A DNA stretch of 64,000 nucleotides from Oscillospiraceae bacterium (GTDB lineage: Bacteria > Bacillota > Clostridia > Oscillospirales > QAMX01), in assembly GCA_015067825.1 (NCBI GenBank), contig SVLQ01000013.1, positions 1 through 64,000 of the forward strand. Direction: 5' to 3'. Both the position numbers and the translations under genes were made by a program. The notes beneath the pieces are model-generated. The model saw nothing but the letters and a program-made list of their open reading frames with translations, had not been told where the DNA came from and did not search any database. Every line of letters begins with the position of its first letter. Position 1 is the stretch's first letter. Positions 24,294 to 33,672 of the stretch are shown piece by piece.

Positions 24294-26600
24294 TTATTCG
24301 GCTTTGCTCTTTTCGAGGTCTTTTTTGCGGATCTCGACGCGGCGCACCTTGCCGCTGATGGTTTTCGGCAGTTCGTCGACGAATTCGACGATGCGCGGGT
24401 ACTTATACGGCGCGGTGTGCGTCTTGACGTATTCCTGAACTTCCTTCTTCAGCGCGTCGGTACCGACCGTGCCTTTGGTGAGAACGATCGTCGCCTTGAC
24501 GATCTGGCCGCGGACTTCGTCCGGGACCGGCGTGATCGCGCATTCCAAAACGTACGGCAGCTCCATGATGACGCTTTCGATCTCGAACGGCCCGATGCGG
24601 TAGCCGGACGACTTGATGACGTCGTCGATGCGGCCGACGTACCAGAGGTAGCCGTCTTCGTCCATCGTGGCCTGGTCGCCGGTGTGGTAGTAGCCGTCGT
24701 GCCAGACGTCTGCGGTTTTTTCGTCGTCGAGGTAGTAGCCGATGAAGAGGCCGCAGGGCGCGCCGTCTTTGGTGCGGATGCAGATCTCACCGGTATCGCC
24801 CGTTTTGCACTCGTTGCCGTCCGGATCGAGGAGGACGACGTCGTAGAGCGGGCTCGGACGGCCCATCGAGCCGACCTTCGGGGTGGAGCCGACGAAGTTG
24901 GCGATCGAGAGCGTCGTTTCGGTCTGGCCGAAACCTTCCATGATCGTCAGGCCGGTCGCCTTTTTGAACTGGTTGAACACTTCGGGGTTGAGCGCTTCGC
25001 CGGCCGTCGTCGCGTACTGGATCGACGAGAGGTCGTACTTGGAGAGGTCTTCTTTGATGAAGAAGCGGTACATCGTCGGCGGGGCGCAGAAGGTGGTGAT
25101 GTTGTACTTTTTGAAGAGAGGCAGGATGTCTTCGGAGTGGAAGCGGTCGAAGTCGTAGGTGAAAACGCCCGCTTCACAGAGCCACTGGCCGTAGAGCTTG
25201 CCCCAGAGCGCCTTGCCCCAGCCGGTATCGGAGATCGTGAAGTGCAGGCCGTCGGGGTTGACGTTGTGCCAATGCTTGGCGGTCGGGTAGTGGCCGAGTG
25301 CATATTTATACGAATGGGTGGCGATGCGCGGATAGCCGGTCGTACCGGAGGTGAAGAGCATCAGCATCGGGTCGTTGCCGCAGGGGGAATCTTCGCGGCG
25401 GTCGAAATGCGTGCTGAAGCGTTCCATTTCGACGTTGAAGTCGTGCCAGCCGTCCTTCTGGCCGCCCACGAGGATCTTGCGCATACCCGGGAATTCGGCC
25501 GCGGCCTTTTCGGCTTCGTCGGAGACTGTACCGTCGGCGGTGCAGACGATCGCCTTGACTTTAGCGGCCTTGAAGCGGTAGGTGAAGTCGTGCTCGACGA
25601 GCTGGTTGGTGGCGGGGATGGCGATCGCGCCGATCTTGTGCAGCGCGAGCATGCAGAACCAGAACTGGTAGTGGCGCTTGAGCACGAGCATGACGGTGTC
25701 GCCGCGCTTGATGCCGAGCGATTCGAAGTAGTTGGCGGTTTTGGCGGAGTACTTCTTCATGTCCGAGAAGGTGAAGCGGCGGTCGGACTTGTCGTTGGCG
25801 ACCCACATCATCGCCAGCTTGTCGGGATTTTTCTTGGCGATCGCATCGACGCAGTCGAAGGCAAAGTTGAACTTATCGTCATTTTTGAAGGAAATGCCGT
25901 TAAAGACGCCGTGTTCATCGTAGGTCGATTCGATAAAGTCGTCGGCGACGGTCTTCTCCGCGCGGGCGGCGGCGACGGCGGTCTTGGCGGCGATGAACGG
26001 CGCTTCGGGGTATTCCTCGCTGACCTGGCCGTCCTGCGGGTTTAAGACGACGGCGTGGAATTCGCAGCCGCCTTCGCTGACGGCGACCATGCCGTGGGGG
26101 ATCAGGCTGTTATAGAAGATCGAATCGCCTTCGTTCAGAACGTCGACATGGTTGCCGACCTGAACCTTCAGCGAACCCTTGACGATAACGTCGAATTCCT
26201 GGCCGTTGTGCGAGTTGAGCGCGATGGGCGCGTTCTGCTCTTCGGGCAGGTAGGGGAACTTGACGAGGAAGGGCTCGGCGAGCTTATCCTTGAACTTGGG
26301 GGCGAGGTTATTGTAGACGACGCCCTTTTTCTTGATGATCTTAAGGCCTTCGCCCTTGCGGGTGATGGCAAACGAGGTCAGCGTGGTGCTGGTACCTTCG
26401 AGCAGGTCGACGACTTCGACGCCGCAGGCTTTCGCGCATTTGTAGATAAAGGTAAAGCTGAAGTCGGTCTCGCCGGCTTCGAGCTGCAGATAGTCTTCGA
26501 CCGAAACGCCCGTCAGGTGGGCGAGTTCTTCCTGCGAATACCCTGTCGCTTCGCGCAGATCCTTGATTCGTCCTGCGACCTCTTTCAGATTGTAGTCCAT
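24294..26600 (-). CDS. HTH-cupin-acyl-CoA synthetase fusion (AMP-binding)
   Basis: This 768-residue three-part protein begins with an XRE-type helix-turn-helix at about 8-62 (YSQEELAHLTGVSVEDYLQL). A cupin follows at about 115-190 (HNGQEFDVIVKGSLKV, NSLIPHGMVAV), then an ANL-superfamily adenylating enzyme from about 225 to the end. The phosphate-binding motif is LMLFTSGTTGYPR (418-425 core), with MEGFGQTETT, YHTGDQAT and catalytic Lys751 in KTISGKVRR. The synthetase part most resembles acetyl- and medium-chain acyl-CoA synthetases. The fused HTH-cupin suggests DNA binding controlled by a small ligand, possibly the substrate (inference). A complete T-box leader and a consensus promoter precede it. 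AAAGGAG precedes the ATG. Confidence 0.9.
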   Translation of the reverse strand: MDYNLKEVAGRIKDLREATGYSQEELAHLTGVSVEDYLQLEAGETDFSFTFIYKCAKACGVEVVDLLEGTSTTLTSFAITRKGEGLKIIKKKGVVYNNLAPKFKDKLAEPFLVKFPYLPEEQNAPIALNSHNGQEFDVIVKGSLKVQVGNHVDVLNEGDSIFYNSLIPHGMVAVSEGGCEFHAVVLNPQDGQVSEEYPEAPFIAAKTAVAAARAEKTVADDFIESTYDEHGVFNGISFKNDDKFNFAFDCVDAIAKKNPDKLAMMWVANDKSDRRFTFSDMKKYSAKTANYFESLGIKRGDTVMLVLKRHYQFWFCMLALHKIGAIAIPATNQLVEHDFTYRFKAAKVKAIVCTADGTVSDEAEKAAAEFPGMRKILVGGQKDGWHDFNVEMERFSTHFDRREDSPCGNDPMLMLFTSGTTGYPRIATHSYKYALGHYPTAKHWHNVNPDGLHFTISDTGWGKALWGKLYGQWLCEAGVFTYDFDRFHSEDILPLFKKYNITTFCAPPTMYRFFIKEDLSKYDLSSIQYATTAGEALNPEVFNQFKKATGLTIMEGFGQTETTLSIANFVGSTPKVGSMGRPSPLYDVVLLDPDGNECKTGDTGEICIRTKDGAPCGLFIGYYLDDEKTADVWHDGYYHTGDQATMDEDGYLWYVGRIDDVIKSSGYRIGPFEIESVIMELPYVLECAITPVPDEVRGQIVKATIVLTKGTVGTDALKKEVQEYVKTHTAPYKYPRIVEFVDELPKTISGKVRRVEIRKKDLEKSKAE

Positions 26601-26668
26601 GTTGTTTTGCTCCTTTCAGCCTTTTGCTCCGCAGCGGGAGCGGTTTGGAATTCGGCTTTGAATAAAAC

Positions 26669-26950
26669 AAAAAAACTCGTCTCAAATTGCTTTGAGACGA
26701 GTTGTTCAACCCGCGGTACCACTCAAATTGCGAAACAATCGTTTCGCCACTTTCCAGGCTCTATCAAGCCTTTTGCTTTTACGCAGCATTACGGAAGGAG
26801 TCTACTTGCAAAATGCGTTCGATCCTCCGACTCGGAAGGGATAGGTCATTTGGAACGCCTCACCATTGGCTCGCAGCAACCGCCAACTCTCTGAAGGATC
26901 CGCACTCCGACCGTCTTCGTCACCGTCGTTGTTTTGTGATATTCAAATCT
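26669..26950 (-). ncRNA. T-box leader riboswitch upstream of the acyl-CoA synthetase fusion
   Basis: Read on the minus strand, all T-box parts are present. Stem I has CAGAGAGTTGG and GGTTGCTGCGAGCC. Stem II has the AGTAGA S-turn between ACGCATT and AATGCTGCGT. Stem III is AGGCT/AGCCT, followed by a GCGAAAC/GTTTCGC helix. The T-box core TGGTACCGCGG is at 26721-26711. The terminator is a 13-bp stem (26703-26691 with 26686-26674) plus seven T. CAATTTGAG at 26730-26722 also occurs in the terminator 3' arm, giving mutually exclusive terminator and antiterminator. The UGGU bulge predicts a tRNA with discriminator A. The specifier codon is uncertain. Confidence 0.92.
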
Positions 26951-26957
26951 TGGGTAT

Positions 26958-26986
26958 ATTATACGCCGGCATTTTTGATTTGTCAA
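26958..26986 (-). promoter_or_regulatory. Perfect sigma-A promoter of the T-box transcript
   Basis: On the minus strand TTGACA (26986-26981) and TATAAT (26963-26958) are both perfect and 17 bp apart. Confidence 0.95.
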
Positions 26987-27044
26987 GACCTTGATGAAAA
27001 ATTTTTATGCGCGCGCCGGTATTTTTTTGCAGGTAGGGGGGATG

Positions 27045-27400
27045 GGGGTATGCGGCAACGGATACGTCCGGGCGATTCATGAATCGCCCCTACGACGGAT
27101 ATTTGACGGGTGTGCCAAACGTAACCGCGCGGCGATCGTACGTCCGGGAGGGCACAGAGGCCCTCCCCTACAAATATGTGGGATACGGGCGGCAACCGGT
27201 TCGTGCGGGAGGCTGATAGCTTCACAGTGACGTGGTTGCCGGTACCTCGTAGAGGCGGATAGCATCCGCCCGCTCCGTTTCGGGTGGAGAAACCTTGCCG
27301 CGTGGCAATGGGGTACAACGGAACGGCACACAGGCCGTTCCCTACGAGGAGAGGGGGAATCATGCAGGACGGGAGGCCCGCTCCCTACAATGGGCTCCGG
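27045..27400. repeat. Cluster of short palindromic repeats, family P
   Basis: No gene is visible here. The stretch carries palindromes such as GGGCGATTCATGAATCGCCC and GGGAGGGCACAGAGGCCCTC, each followed by CCCTACGA or CCCTACAA, and GAACGGCACACAGGCCGTTC followed by CCTACGA. They are joined by linkers like GTGGAGAAACCTTGCCGCG. The same units recur at 36655-36875, 50055-50245, 55995-56335 and 58040-58421. Confidence 0.8.
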
Positions 27401-27404
27401 GCTC

Positions 27405-27578
27405 AAATCCGCCGCAGCGATCCGTTTGAAAACTCCGTTTTCAAACGATTTTTCGCGTCGCTTCGGTGGCTTTGCCACCGAAAAAGACTCCGCACCAGCG
27501 AGCGCAAGCTCGCCCGTCGGGCGCGGGCGCCCGACGAACCCGCCGCAGCGACCCGATCGGAAATAAATTTCCGATCGC
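27405..27578. repeat. Modular hairpin repeat, divergent family Q-like copy after polC
   Basis: Hairpins include GTTTGAAAAC/GTTTTCAAAC (27424-27446, loop TCC), CGGTGGC/GCCACCG, GCGAGC/GCTCGC, GTCGGGCGC/GCGCCCGAC and GATCGGAAAT/ATTTCCGATC. The layout resembles family Q, but the stem sequences are largely different. It lies just beyond the polC stop codon. Confidence 0.7.
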
Positions 27579-27580
27579 CT

Positions 27581-30500
27581 TTATTCAAACTCAAACAGCG
27601 AGAACTGGCTGGACGCCGGGATATCGCCGAACGCACCGGCCATGCGCAGCGCATCGGTGATCGACTGCGAGCTGTGGCGGCAGCGCGTTTTGAAATCCTC
27701 GATCGACGAGAACGGTTCTTTCTGCCGTTCTTCGACGATCTCGGCGGCGGCGGAATCGCCGAGGCCGGCGATCGCGCGCAGCGGCAGGCGCAGCGCCTCG
27801 GCTTCTTTGTCGTACTTGAAGTACGCCGGCTCGGACTCGTAGATATCGACCGGCAGGAAATGGAAACCGCGGAGATAATATTCGTGGGCGATCTCGAGGC
27901 TGCGGCGCAGTTCCTTGTCGTTCTGGGTCATTTTTCCCGGCGGGATCTGCGCGATCTCGGCGAGCTTCTTTAAGATCGCCTCGTCGCCGGCCATCATCGT
28001 CTCGCCGTCCAGGGCGACCGCCTTGATCGAGAAGAACGAGCCGTAGTAGGCGAGGGGGTAGTAGACCTTGTACCAGGCGATGCGGATCGCCATCAGAACG
28101 TAGGCGGTGGCGTGGGCCTTGGGGAAGAGGTAGCTCAGGGTGTTGCAGGAGTCGATATACCACTGCGGCACGCCGTGGTCGAGCATCTCTTTTTCCCATT
28201 CTGCCGTCAGTTTTTTGCCGTCGGGCAGACGTTTGGGCTTACGCACCTGCTCCATGATCTTGAACGACAGGAGCGGATCCATGCCCATGCTGATCAGATA
28301 GTTCATGATGTCGTCGCGGCAGCAAACGCAGTCGCGCATTTTCATGCCCTTTTCGTTGATCAACACTTCGACGTTTCCGAGCCAGACGTCCGTACCGTGG
28401 GAGAGGCCGGAAATGCGGATCAGGTCGGCCACACCGCGCGGCTGCGTATCGTCGAGCATGCCGCGGACGAAGCTCGTGCCGAATTCGGGGATGCCGAGTG
28501 CGCCGTTTTTGCCGGTGATGGCGTCGCCCTCGATGCCGAGCGGCTCGTTGGACGTGAAGATGCCGAGCGCTTTGGGATCGTCGAGCGGGACCTGCATAAA
28601 CGGCATGCCGGAGTTATCCTCGAGGTAGCGGAGAACCGTGGGGTCGTCCTTGCCGAGCAGGTCGAACTTCAAAAGGTTTTTATCGATGGAGTGGTAGTCG
28701 ACGTGGGTGATGACCATGCCGGCGTCGGGCTTGTCGGCGGGGTAGCAGACGGGGCAGAACTCGTAGATCTCGTGCCCCTTGGGAACGACGATCAGACCGC
28801 CCGGATGCTGGCCGGTCGTGCGCTTGACGCCGACACAGCCGACGGCAAGGCGCGCTTCGTCGGTTTTTGAGAACTTTTTGCCCGTTTTCTCCTCGTAGTT
28901 CTTGACGTAGCCGAACGCCGTCGCCTGGGCGACCGTGGAGATCGTGCCCGCGCGGAACACGTTCTGCTCGCCGAAGAGCTCGATCGTGTGGCGGTGGGCT
29001 TGCGCCTGGTACTCGCCGGAGAAGTTGAGGTCGATATCGGGTTCTTTGTCGGCGTTGAAGCCGAGGAAGGTGGCAAAGGGAATATCGTAGCCGTCCTTGA
29101 TCATGCGCGTGCCGCAATGCGGGCAGTCCTTGTCCTCCATATCGGGGCCGCAGTCGGCTTCGGGGTGGAACTCGGAATAGCGGCAGGAAGGGCAGCGATA
29201 GTGCGGCGGCAGGGCGTTGACCTCGGTGATGCCGGAGAAGAAGGCGACGATCGACGAGCCGACCGAGCCTCGCGAGCCGACGACGTAGCCGTTTTCTTCG
29301 CTTCGGGCGATCAGCTTCTGCGCGAACATATACATAACGTCGTAGCCGTGGCCAATGATCGATTCGAGCTCTTTGGTGATCGTTTTTTCGACGATCTCGG
29401 GGAGCTCGTCGCCGTACATATCGTGCGCACGCGTCCACGTCAGCCGCCGGAGCTCATCGGCCGAGCCTTCGAGCTTGGGCGCGAACAGATCCTTTTGGAA
29501 CGGCGCGACGTCGCCGCACATATCGGCGATGAGGTTCGTGTTTTCGACGACGACCTCGTAGGCTTTTTTGGGGCCGAGGTAGTCAAATTCCGCCAGCATT
29601 TCTTCCGTCGTGCGCAGATAGAGCGGCGCTTGCTCGTCGGCATCGGGGAAGCCTTCACTGGTCATGATGACCGCGCGGTAGATCGAATCGTCCATATCGA
29701 GGAAGTGGACGTCGCCGGTGGCGACGACGGGGATGCGCAGGTCCTCGCCGAGCTTGACGATCGTGCGGTTGAAGTTCATGAGGTCTTCGCGCGTGTACTT
29801 GGTGACTTCGGTCTTCGACTTTTTGTAGCCGCTGCGCGTTAAGAATTCGTTGTTGCCGAGCGGTTGGATCTCGAGGAAATCGTAGTATTTGGCGATTTTT
29901 TTGAGCTCGTGGTACGATTTTCCGTCGAGCATCGCGCGGAACAGCTCGCCCGCCTCGCACGCGCTGCCGACGATCAGGCCTTCGCGGTATTTATCGAGCT
30001 CGTGGCGCGGGATGACCGGCTGCTTGCGGCGGTTCAGATACTTGATATGGCCGTAGGAAATGAGGCGGTAGAGGTTGATGATGCCCGTCTGGTTTTTGGC
30101 GATGAGGATGATATGGCGCACCGGCAGCGTGCTCAGACCCGCTCCGCCGTAGGTGTTCCGGCGGCGCAGATCGGACATTTTTTCGTTGATCTCGCTGACG
30201 TTTTCCACGCCTTCGGCCTGCATGCGTTTCAAAAACTCGACGAAGATCATCGCCAGAACCTTCGTATCCTCGGAGGCGCTGTGGTGCTTGAACTTGGGCA
30301 GATCGAGCCCCTCGGCGACGATATTGAGCTTGTGGCGCGAGAGCTCGGGCATCAGCGTGCGCGCAAGCTCGAGCGTATCGATCGAGGTCATTTCCCACGG
30401 GGTACCCGCGTCGGCGCTGACCTTTTCGATGAAGGACGTGTCGAATTTGGCGTTGTGGGCGACGACGATGCGGTCGCCGCAGAACGCGCGGAACGCCGCC

Positions 30501-31990
30501 ACGCCCTCGGCCTGGCTCGGCGCATCGGCGACGGTGGCGTCGGAGATGCCGGTGAGCTCGGTGATGAACGCCGGGATTGGGCGGTCGGGATTGGTATAGG
30601 TTTGGAACGACTCGCAGATCTCGCCGTTTTTGACGAGGACGGCGGCAATTTCGGTAATGCCGTCGGTCTGCGGGTTCGTGCCGGTCGATTCGATATCGAA
30701 GCAGATGAACTCACCGGTAAGGGGGGCGTCAGCCGAACCGGCGACAAAGGTGACGTCCTGCATATCGTTGACGAAGTAGCCCTCGCAGCCGTAGAGGATC
30801 TTGATGCCCTTGGCGGAGTGGAGCGCTTCCGGATAGCCTTGCGTGACGCCGTGGTCGGTGACGGCGATGGCGGTGTGGCCCCATTCTTTGGCGCGGCCGA
30901 TCAGATCGTGCGCGGAGGAGACGCCGTCCATGCGGCTCATCGTCGTGTGCATATGGAGCTCGACGCGCTTTTTCTCGGCGTTGTCGGGGCGCACCTTTTT
31001 CTTGGAGATATAGAGGTCGATGGGCTTCATCGTGTAGTCTTCGTAGAAGCGGTCGTACTCCATTTCGCCGCGAATGCGGAGATAGGTGCCGGTGTCGACG
31101 GCCTGCAGGAGGATATTGGCATCGTCCTTGGGAAGGATGCGCTTGACGCGCACCGAGCCTTTTTTGTCGGTGATATCCATGTTGATGACGACCGAACGGC
31201 CTTCCTGGATCTCGCGGGTATCGATGGCAAAGACCGTGCCCTCAACGGCAAAGCGGCCGGTTTGGTTTTGGAGTTCGTTCATCGGCACGCTCTGTTCGCC
31301 AAACGGCTGGCCGATGAGGATATTTTCGGGCGGGATATCGGTCGGTGCGGGCGGGCGCGGCGTGCGGCGCTGGGGTGCGCGGTCGCGTTTGGGCGCGTTC
31401 GCCGGGGCAGCGGGCTTGGCCACAGGCGGAGGCGGCGGAGGCGGCGCGTTGCGTTCGACCTCGGCGAGCAGGCGCGATTCGTAGTCGACGAGTGCCTTTT
31501 CGGGCGCGGCAACGGCTTCGGCGGCGGCTATTACGACCTCGCGGCGCAGCCCGAAGCGTTCGCCGATACGGCGGGCAAGCTTTTCGGCGATATTGAGCGA
31601 GGCCAGAATGACCTCGCCGCCGCTTTCGGCGAGCAGACGGATCTGCGCGCCTTCCTCGACGATCGCGCAGCCCGACAGCGTGCGGGCGGCAACGGGCGAA
31701 TCGGCCGCGAGCTCGTCGAGCAATTCGCGCAGGGCTGCCGGGGAAAATTCGCGTTCGGAATAGCGCGGCGTGATCTCCGCAGCGCTCAGGCCGTAGGCCG
31801 CAGTGATGCCCGCGGAGAGCTGCGCGAGCGTTTCGGCGTCGCAGTATGTATCAAAGCGGATGGTGACCGCCAATTTTCGTTGTTCTTTGTAGAGCTCCAT
31901 ATGCTCGATCTCCGCGTGGGCGACTGCGGCGCGCAGCTCGGCCGTGGCGGGGGCGTAGCGCGAGAGCGCAAGGGAAAAGGCTCGGTTCAT
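27581..31990 (-). CDS. polC: DNA polymerase III alpha subunit, PolC type
   Basis: The Gram-positive replicative polymerase has 1469 residues from the chosen start. An N-terminal domain (1-210) is followed by a Pro/Ala-rich linker and an OB domain (about 230-330). The PHP domain begins VELHMHTTMSRMDG and is interrupted by the DEDDh proofreading exonuclease (FICFDIESTGTNP, then VAHNAKFDTSFIE). The polymerase core includes DKEPDIDLNFSGEYQ, and a zinc-binding segment has CPSCRY...CPHCGTRM. This is the full PolC order. The start is the ATG at 31990 behind GGAGGAGAAC; upstream in-frame sequence is repeat. It is last in the pyrH-ispG cluster, from which the 227-bp array separates it. Confidence 0.97.
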   Translation of the reverse strand: MNRAFSLALSRYAPATAELRAAVAHAEIEHMELYKEQRKLAVTIRFDTYCDAETLAQLSAGITAAYGLSAAEITPRYSEREFSPAALRELLDELAADSPVAARTLSGCAIVEEGAQIRLLAESGGEVILASLNIAEKLARRIGERFGLRREVVIAAAEAVAAPEKALVDYESRLLAEVERNAPPPPPPPVAKPAAPANAPKRDRAPQRRTPRPPAPTDIPPENILIGQPFGEQSVPMNELQNQTGRFAVEGTVFAIDTREIQEGRSVVINMDITDKKGSVRVKRILPKDDANILLQAVDTGTYLRIRGEMEYDRFYEDYTMKPIDLYISKKKVRPDNAEKKRVELHMHTTMSRMDGVSSAHDLIGRAKEWGHTAIAVTDHGVTQGYPEALHSAKGIKILYGCEGYFVNDMQDVTFVAGSADAPLTGEFICFDIESTGTNPQTDGITEIAAVLVKNGEICESFQTYTNPDRPIPAFITELTGISDATVADAPSQAEGVAAFRAFCGDRIVVAHNAKFDTSFIEKVSADAGTPWEMTSIDTLELARTLMPELSRHKLNIVAEGLDLPKFKHHSASEDTKVLAMIFVEFLKRMQAEGVENVSEINEKMSDLRRRNTYGGAGLSTLPVRHIILIAKNQTGIINLYRLISYGHIKYLNRRKQPVIPRHELDKYREGLIVGSACEAGELFRAMLDGKSYHELKKIAKYYDFLEIQPLGNNEFLTRSGYKKSKTEVTKYTREDLMNFNRTIVKLGEDLRIPVVATGDVHFLDMDDSIYRAVIMTSEGFPDADEQAPLYLRTTEEMLAEFDYLGPKKAYEVVVENTNLIADMCGDVAPFQKDLFAPKLEGSADELRRLTWTRAHDMYGDELPEIVEKTITKELESIIGHGYDVMYMFAQKLIARSEENGYVVGSRGSVGSSIVAFFSGITEVNALPPHYRCPSCRYSEFHPEADCGPDMEDKDCPHCGTRMIKDGYDIPFATFLGFNADKEPDIDLNFSGEYQAQAHRHTIELFGEQNVFRAGTISTVAQATAFGYVKNYEEKTGKKFSKTDEARLAVGCVGVKRTTGQHPGGLIVVPKGHEIYEFCPVCYPADKPDAGMVITHVDYHSIDKNLLKFDLLGKDDPTVLRYLEDNSGMPFMQVPLDDPKALGIFTSNEPLGIEGDAITGKNGALGIPEFGTSFVRGMLDDTQPRGVADLIRISGLSHGTDVWLGNVEVLINEKGMKMRDCVCCRDDIMNYLISMGMDPLLSFKIMEQVRKPKRLPDGKKLTAEWEKEMLDHGVPQWYIDSCNTLSYLFPKAHATAYVLMAIRIAWYKVYYPLAYYGSFFSIKAVALDGETMMAGDEAILKKLAEIAQIPPGKMTQNDKELRRSLEIAHEYYLRGFHFLPVDIYESEPAYFKYDKEAEALRLPLRAIAGLGDSAAAEIVEERQKEPFSSIEDFKTRCRHSSQSITDALRMAGAFGDIPASSQFSLFEFE

Positions 31991-32039
31991 AGTTCTCCTC
32001 CGGAGAAATGCAGAATGTGATGGATGGGAACGGCAAACT

Positions 32040-33632
32040 CCAAGGCCCCCTTGCAAAGGGGGCTGGCTTCCGCGATTGCGTAAGCAAACGCGGAAGACTG
32101 GGGGATTTCTGTTGCGGGTGGAAAGATTTTACCGTGAGGCGGTGGGAAACGGAATCCCTCCGGCTTTTGCCTGCGGCAAAACCCACCTCCCTTTACAAGG
32201 GAGGCTTGGGGTGGCTAGCCAACGCCGGTGGAGAGACTTTACCATGCGGCAGTGGAACGGCAGGCTCCAAGGCCCCCTTGTAAAGGGGGCTGGCTTCCGC
32301 GATTGCGCAAGCAAACGCGGAAGACTGGGGGATTTCTGTTGCGGGTGGAGAGGCCTTACCGTGCGGCGGTGGGGTCGGAATCCCTCCGGCTTTTGCCTGC
32401 GGCAAAACCCACCTCCCTTTACAAGGGAGGCTTGGGTGGTTAGCCAATGTCGGTGGAGAGACTTTACCATGCGGCAATGGGAACGGCAATCTCCAAGGCC
32501 CCCTTGTAAAGGGGGGCTGGCTTCCGCGATTGCGCAAGCAAATGCGGAAGACTGGGGGATTCCTGCTGCGGGTGGAGAGACTTCACCGTGCGGCGGTGGG
32601 GTCGGAATCCCTCCGGCTTTTGCCTGCGGCAAAACCCACCTCCCTTTACAAGGGAGGCTTGGGTGGTTAGCCAATGTCGGTGGAGAGACTTTACCATGCG
32701 GCAATGGGAACGGCAATCTCCAAGGCCCCCTTGTAAAGGGGGGCTGGCTTCCGCGATTGCGCAAGCAAATGCGGAAGACTGGGGGATTCCTGCTGCGGGT
32801 GGAGAGACTTCACCGTGCGGCGGTGGGGTCGGAATCCCTCCGGCTTTTGCCTGCGGCAAAACCCACCTCCCTTTACAAGGGAGGCTTGGGGTGGCTAGCC
32901 AACGCCGGTGGCGAGGCTTTACCGCGCGGCGGTGGGAACGGCAGGCTCCAAGGCCCCCTTGTAAAGGGGGCTGGCTTCCGCGATTGCGCGAGCAAACGCG
33001 GAAGACTGGGGGATTCCTGCTGCGGGTGGAGAGATTTTACCGTGCAGCGGTGGGAAACGGAATCCCTCCGAGTTTTGCCTGCGGCAAAACCCACCTCCCT
33101 TTACAAGGGAGGCTTGGGGTGGCTAGCCAACGCCGGTGACGAGGCTTTGCCGTGTGGCGGTGGGAAACGGCAGGCTCCAAGGCCCCCTTGTAAAGGGGGC
33201 TGGCTTCCGCGATTGCGCAAGCATACGCGGAAGACTGGGGGATTTCTGTTGCGGGTGGAGAGATTTTGCCGTGCAGCGGTGGGAAACGGAATCCCTCCGG
33301 CTTTTGCCTGCGGCAAAACCCACCTCCCTTTACAAGGGAGGCTTTGGGTGGTTAGCCAACGCCGGTGGCAAGGCTTTGCCGTGCTACGGCTGATACGGCA
33401 GGCTCCAAGGCCCCCTTGTAAAGGGGGCTGGCTTCCGCGATTGCGTAAGCAAACGCGGAAGACTGGGGGATTTCTGCTGCGGGTGGAAAGGCCTTACCGT
33501 GCGGCGGTGGGATCGGAATCCCTCCGGCTTTTGCCTGCAGCAAAACCCACCTCCCTTTACAAGGGAGGCTTGGGTGGTTATCCAACGCAGGTGGAGAAAT
33601 GCTACCGTGCGGCAGCGGATGGTTACAACAGG
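32040..33632. repeat. Seven-unit tandem array of about 227 bp per unit
   Basis: Unit starts (CCAAGGCCCCC, first copy with TTGCAAAG instead of TTGTAAAG) lie at 32040, 32267, 32493, 32720, 32948, 33177 and 33405, a period of 226-229 bp. Each unit has module A (CCAAGGCCCCCTTGTAAAGG... hairpin ... GACTGGGGGATT) and module B. The reverse complement of B has the same frame (CCAAGCCTCCCTTGTAAAGG ... GGAGGGATT) with a different inner hairpin. Modules therefore alternate in opposite orientation, joined by GGTGGAGAGACTTTACCGTG-like linkers. A long open frame across it is a by-product of the period and is not a gene. Confidence 0.93.
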
Positions 33633-33672
33633 TTGCCTATGGGCGCAGGGCAATTCATGAATCGCCGTTTTT

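Noticed and set aside
24204..26045. Long open frame (613 codons) opposite the acyl-CoA synthetase fusion
   Set aside because: It is antisense to a gene with intact domains; long antisense frames are common in GC-rich coding DNA.
29864..32020. Long open frame (718 codons) opposite polC
   Set aside because: It lies fully antisense to a clear PolC coding sequence, has shadow-type composition rich in Arg, Asp, Val and Gly, and shows no start signal.
32040..33632. CRISPR array
   Set aside because: The period (227 bp) is far too long, units are similar along their whole length rather than repeat plus unique spacer, and no cas gene is present.
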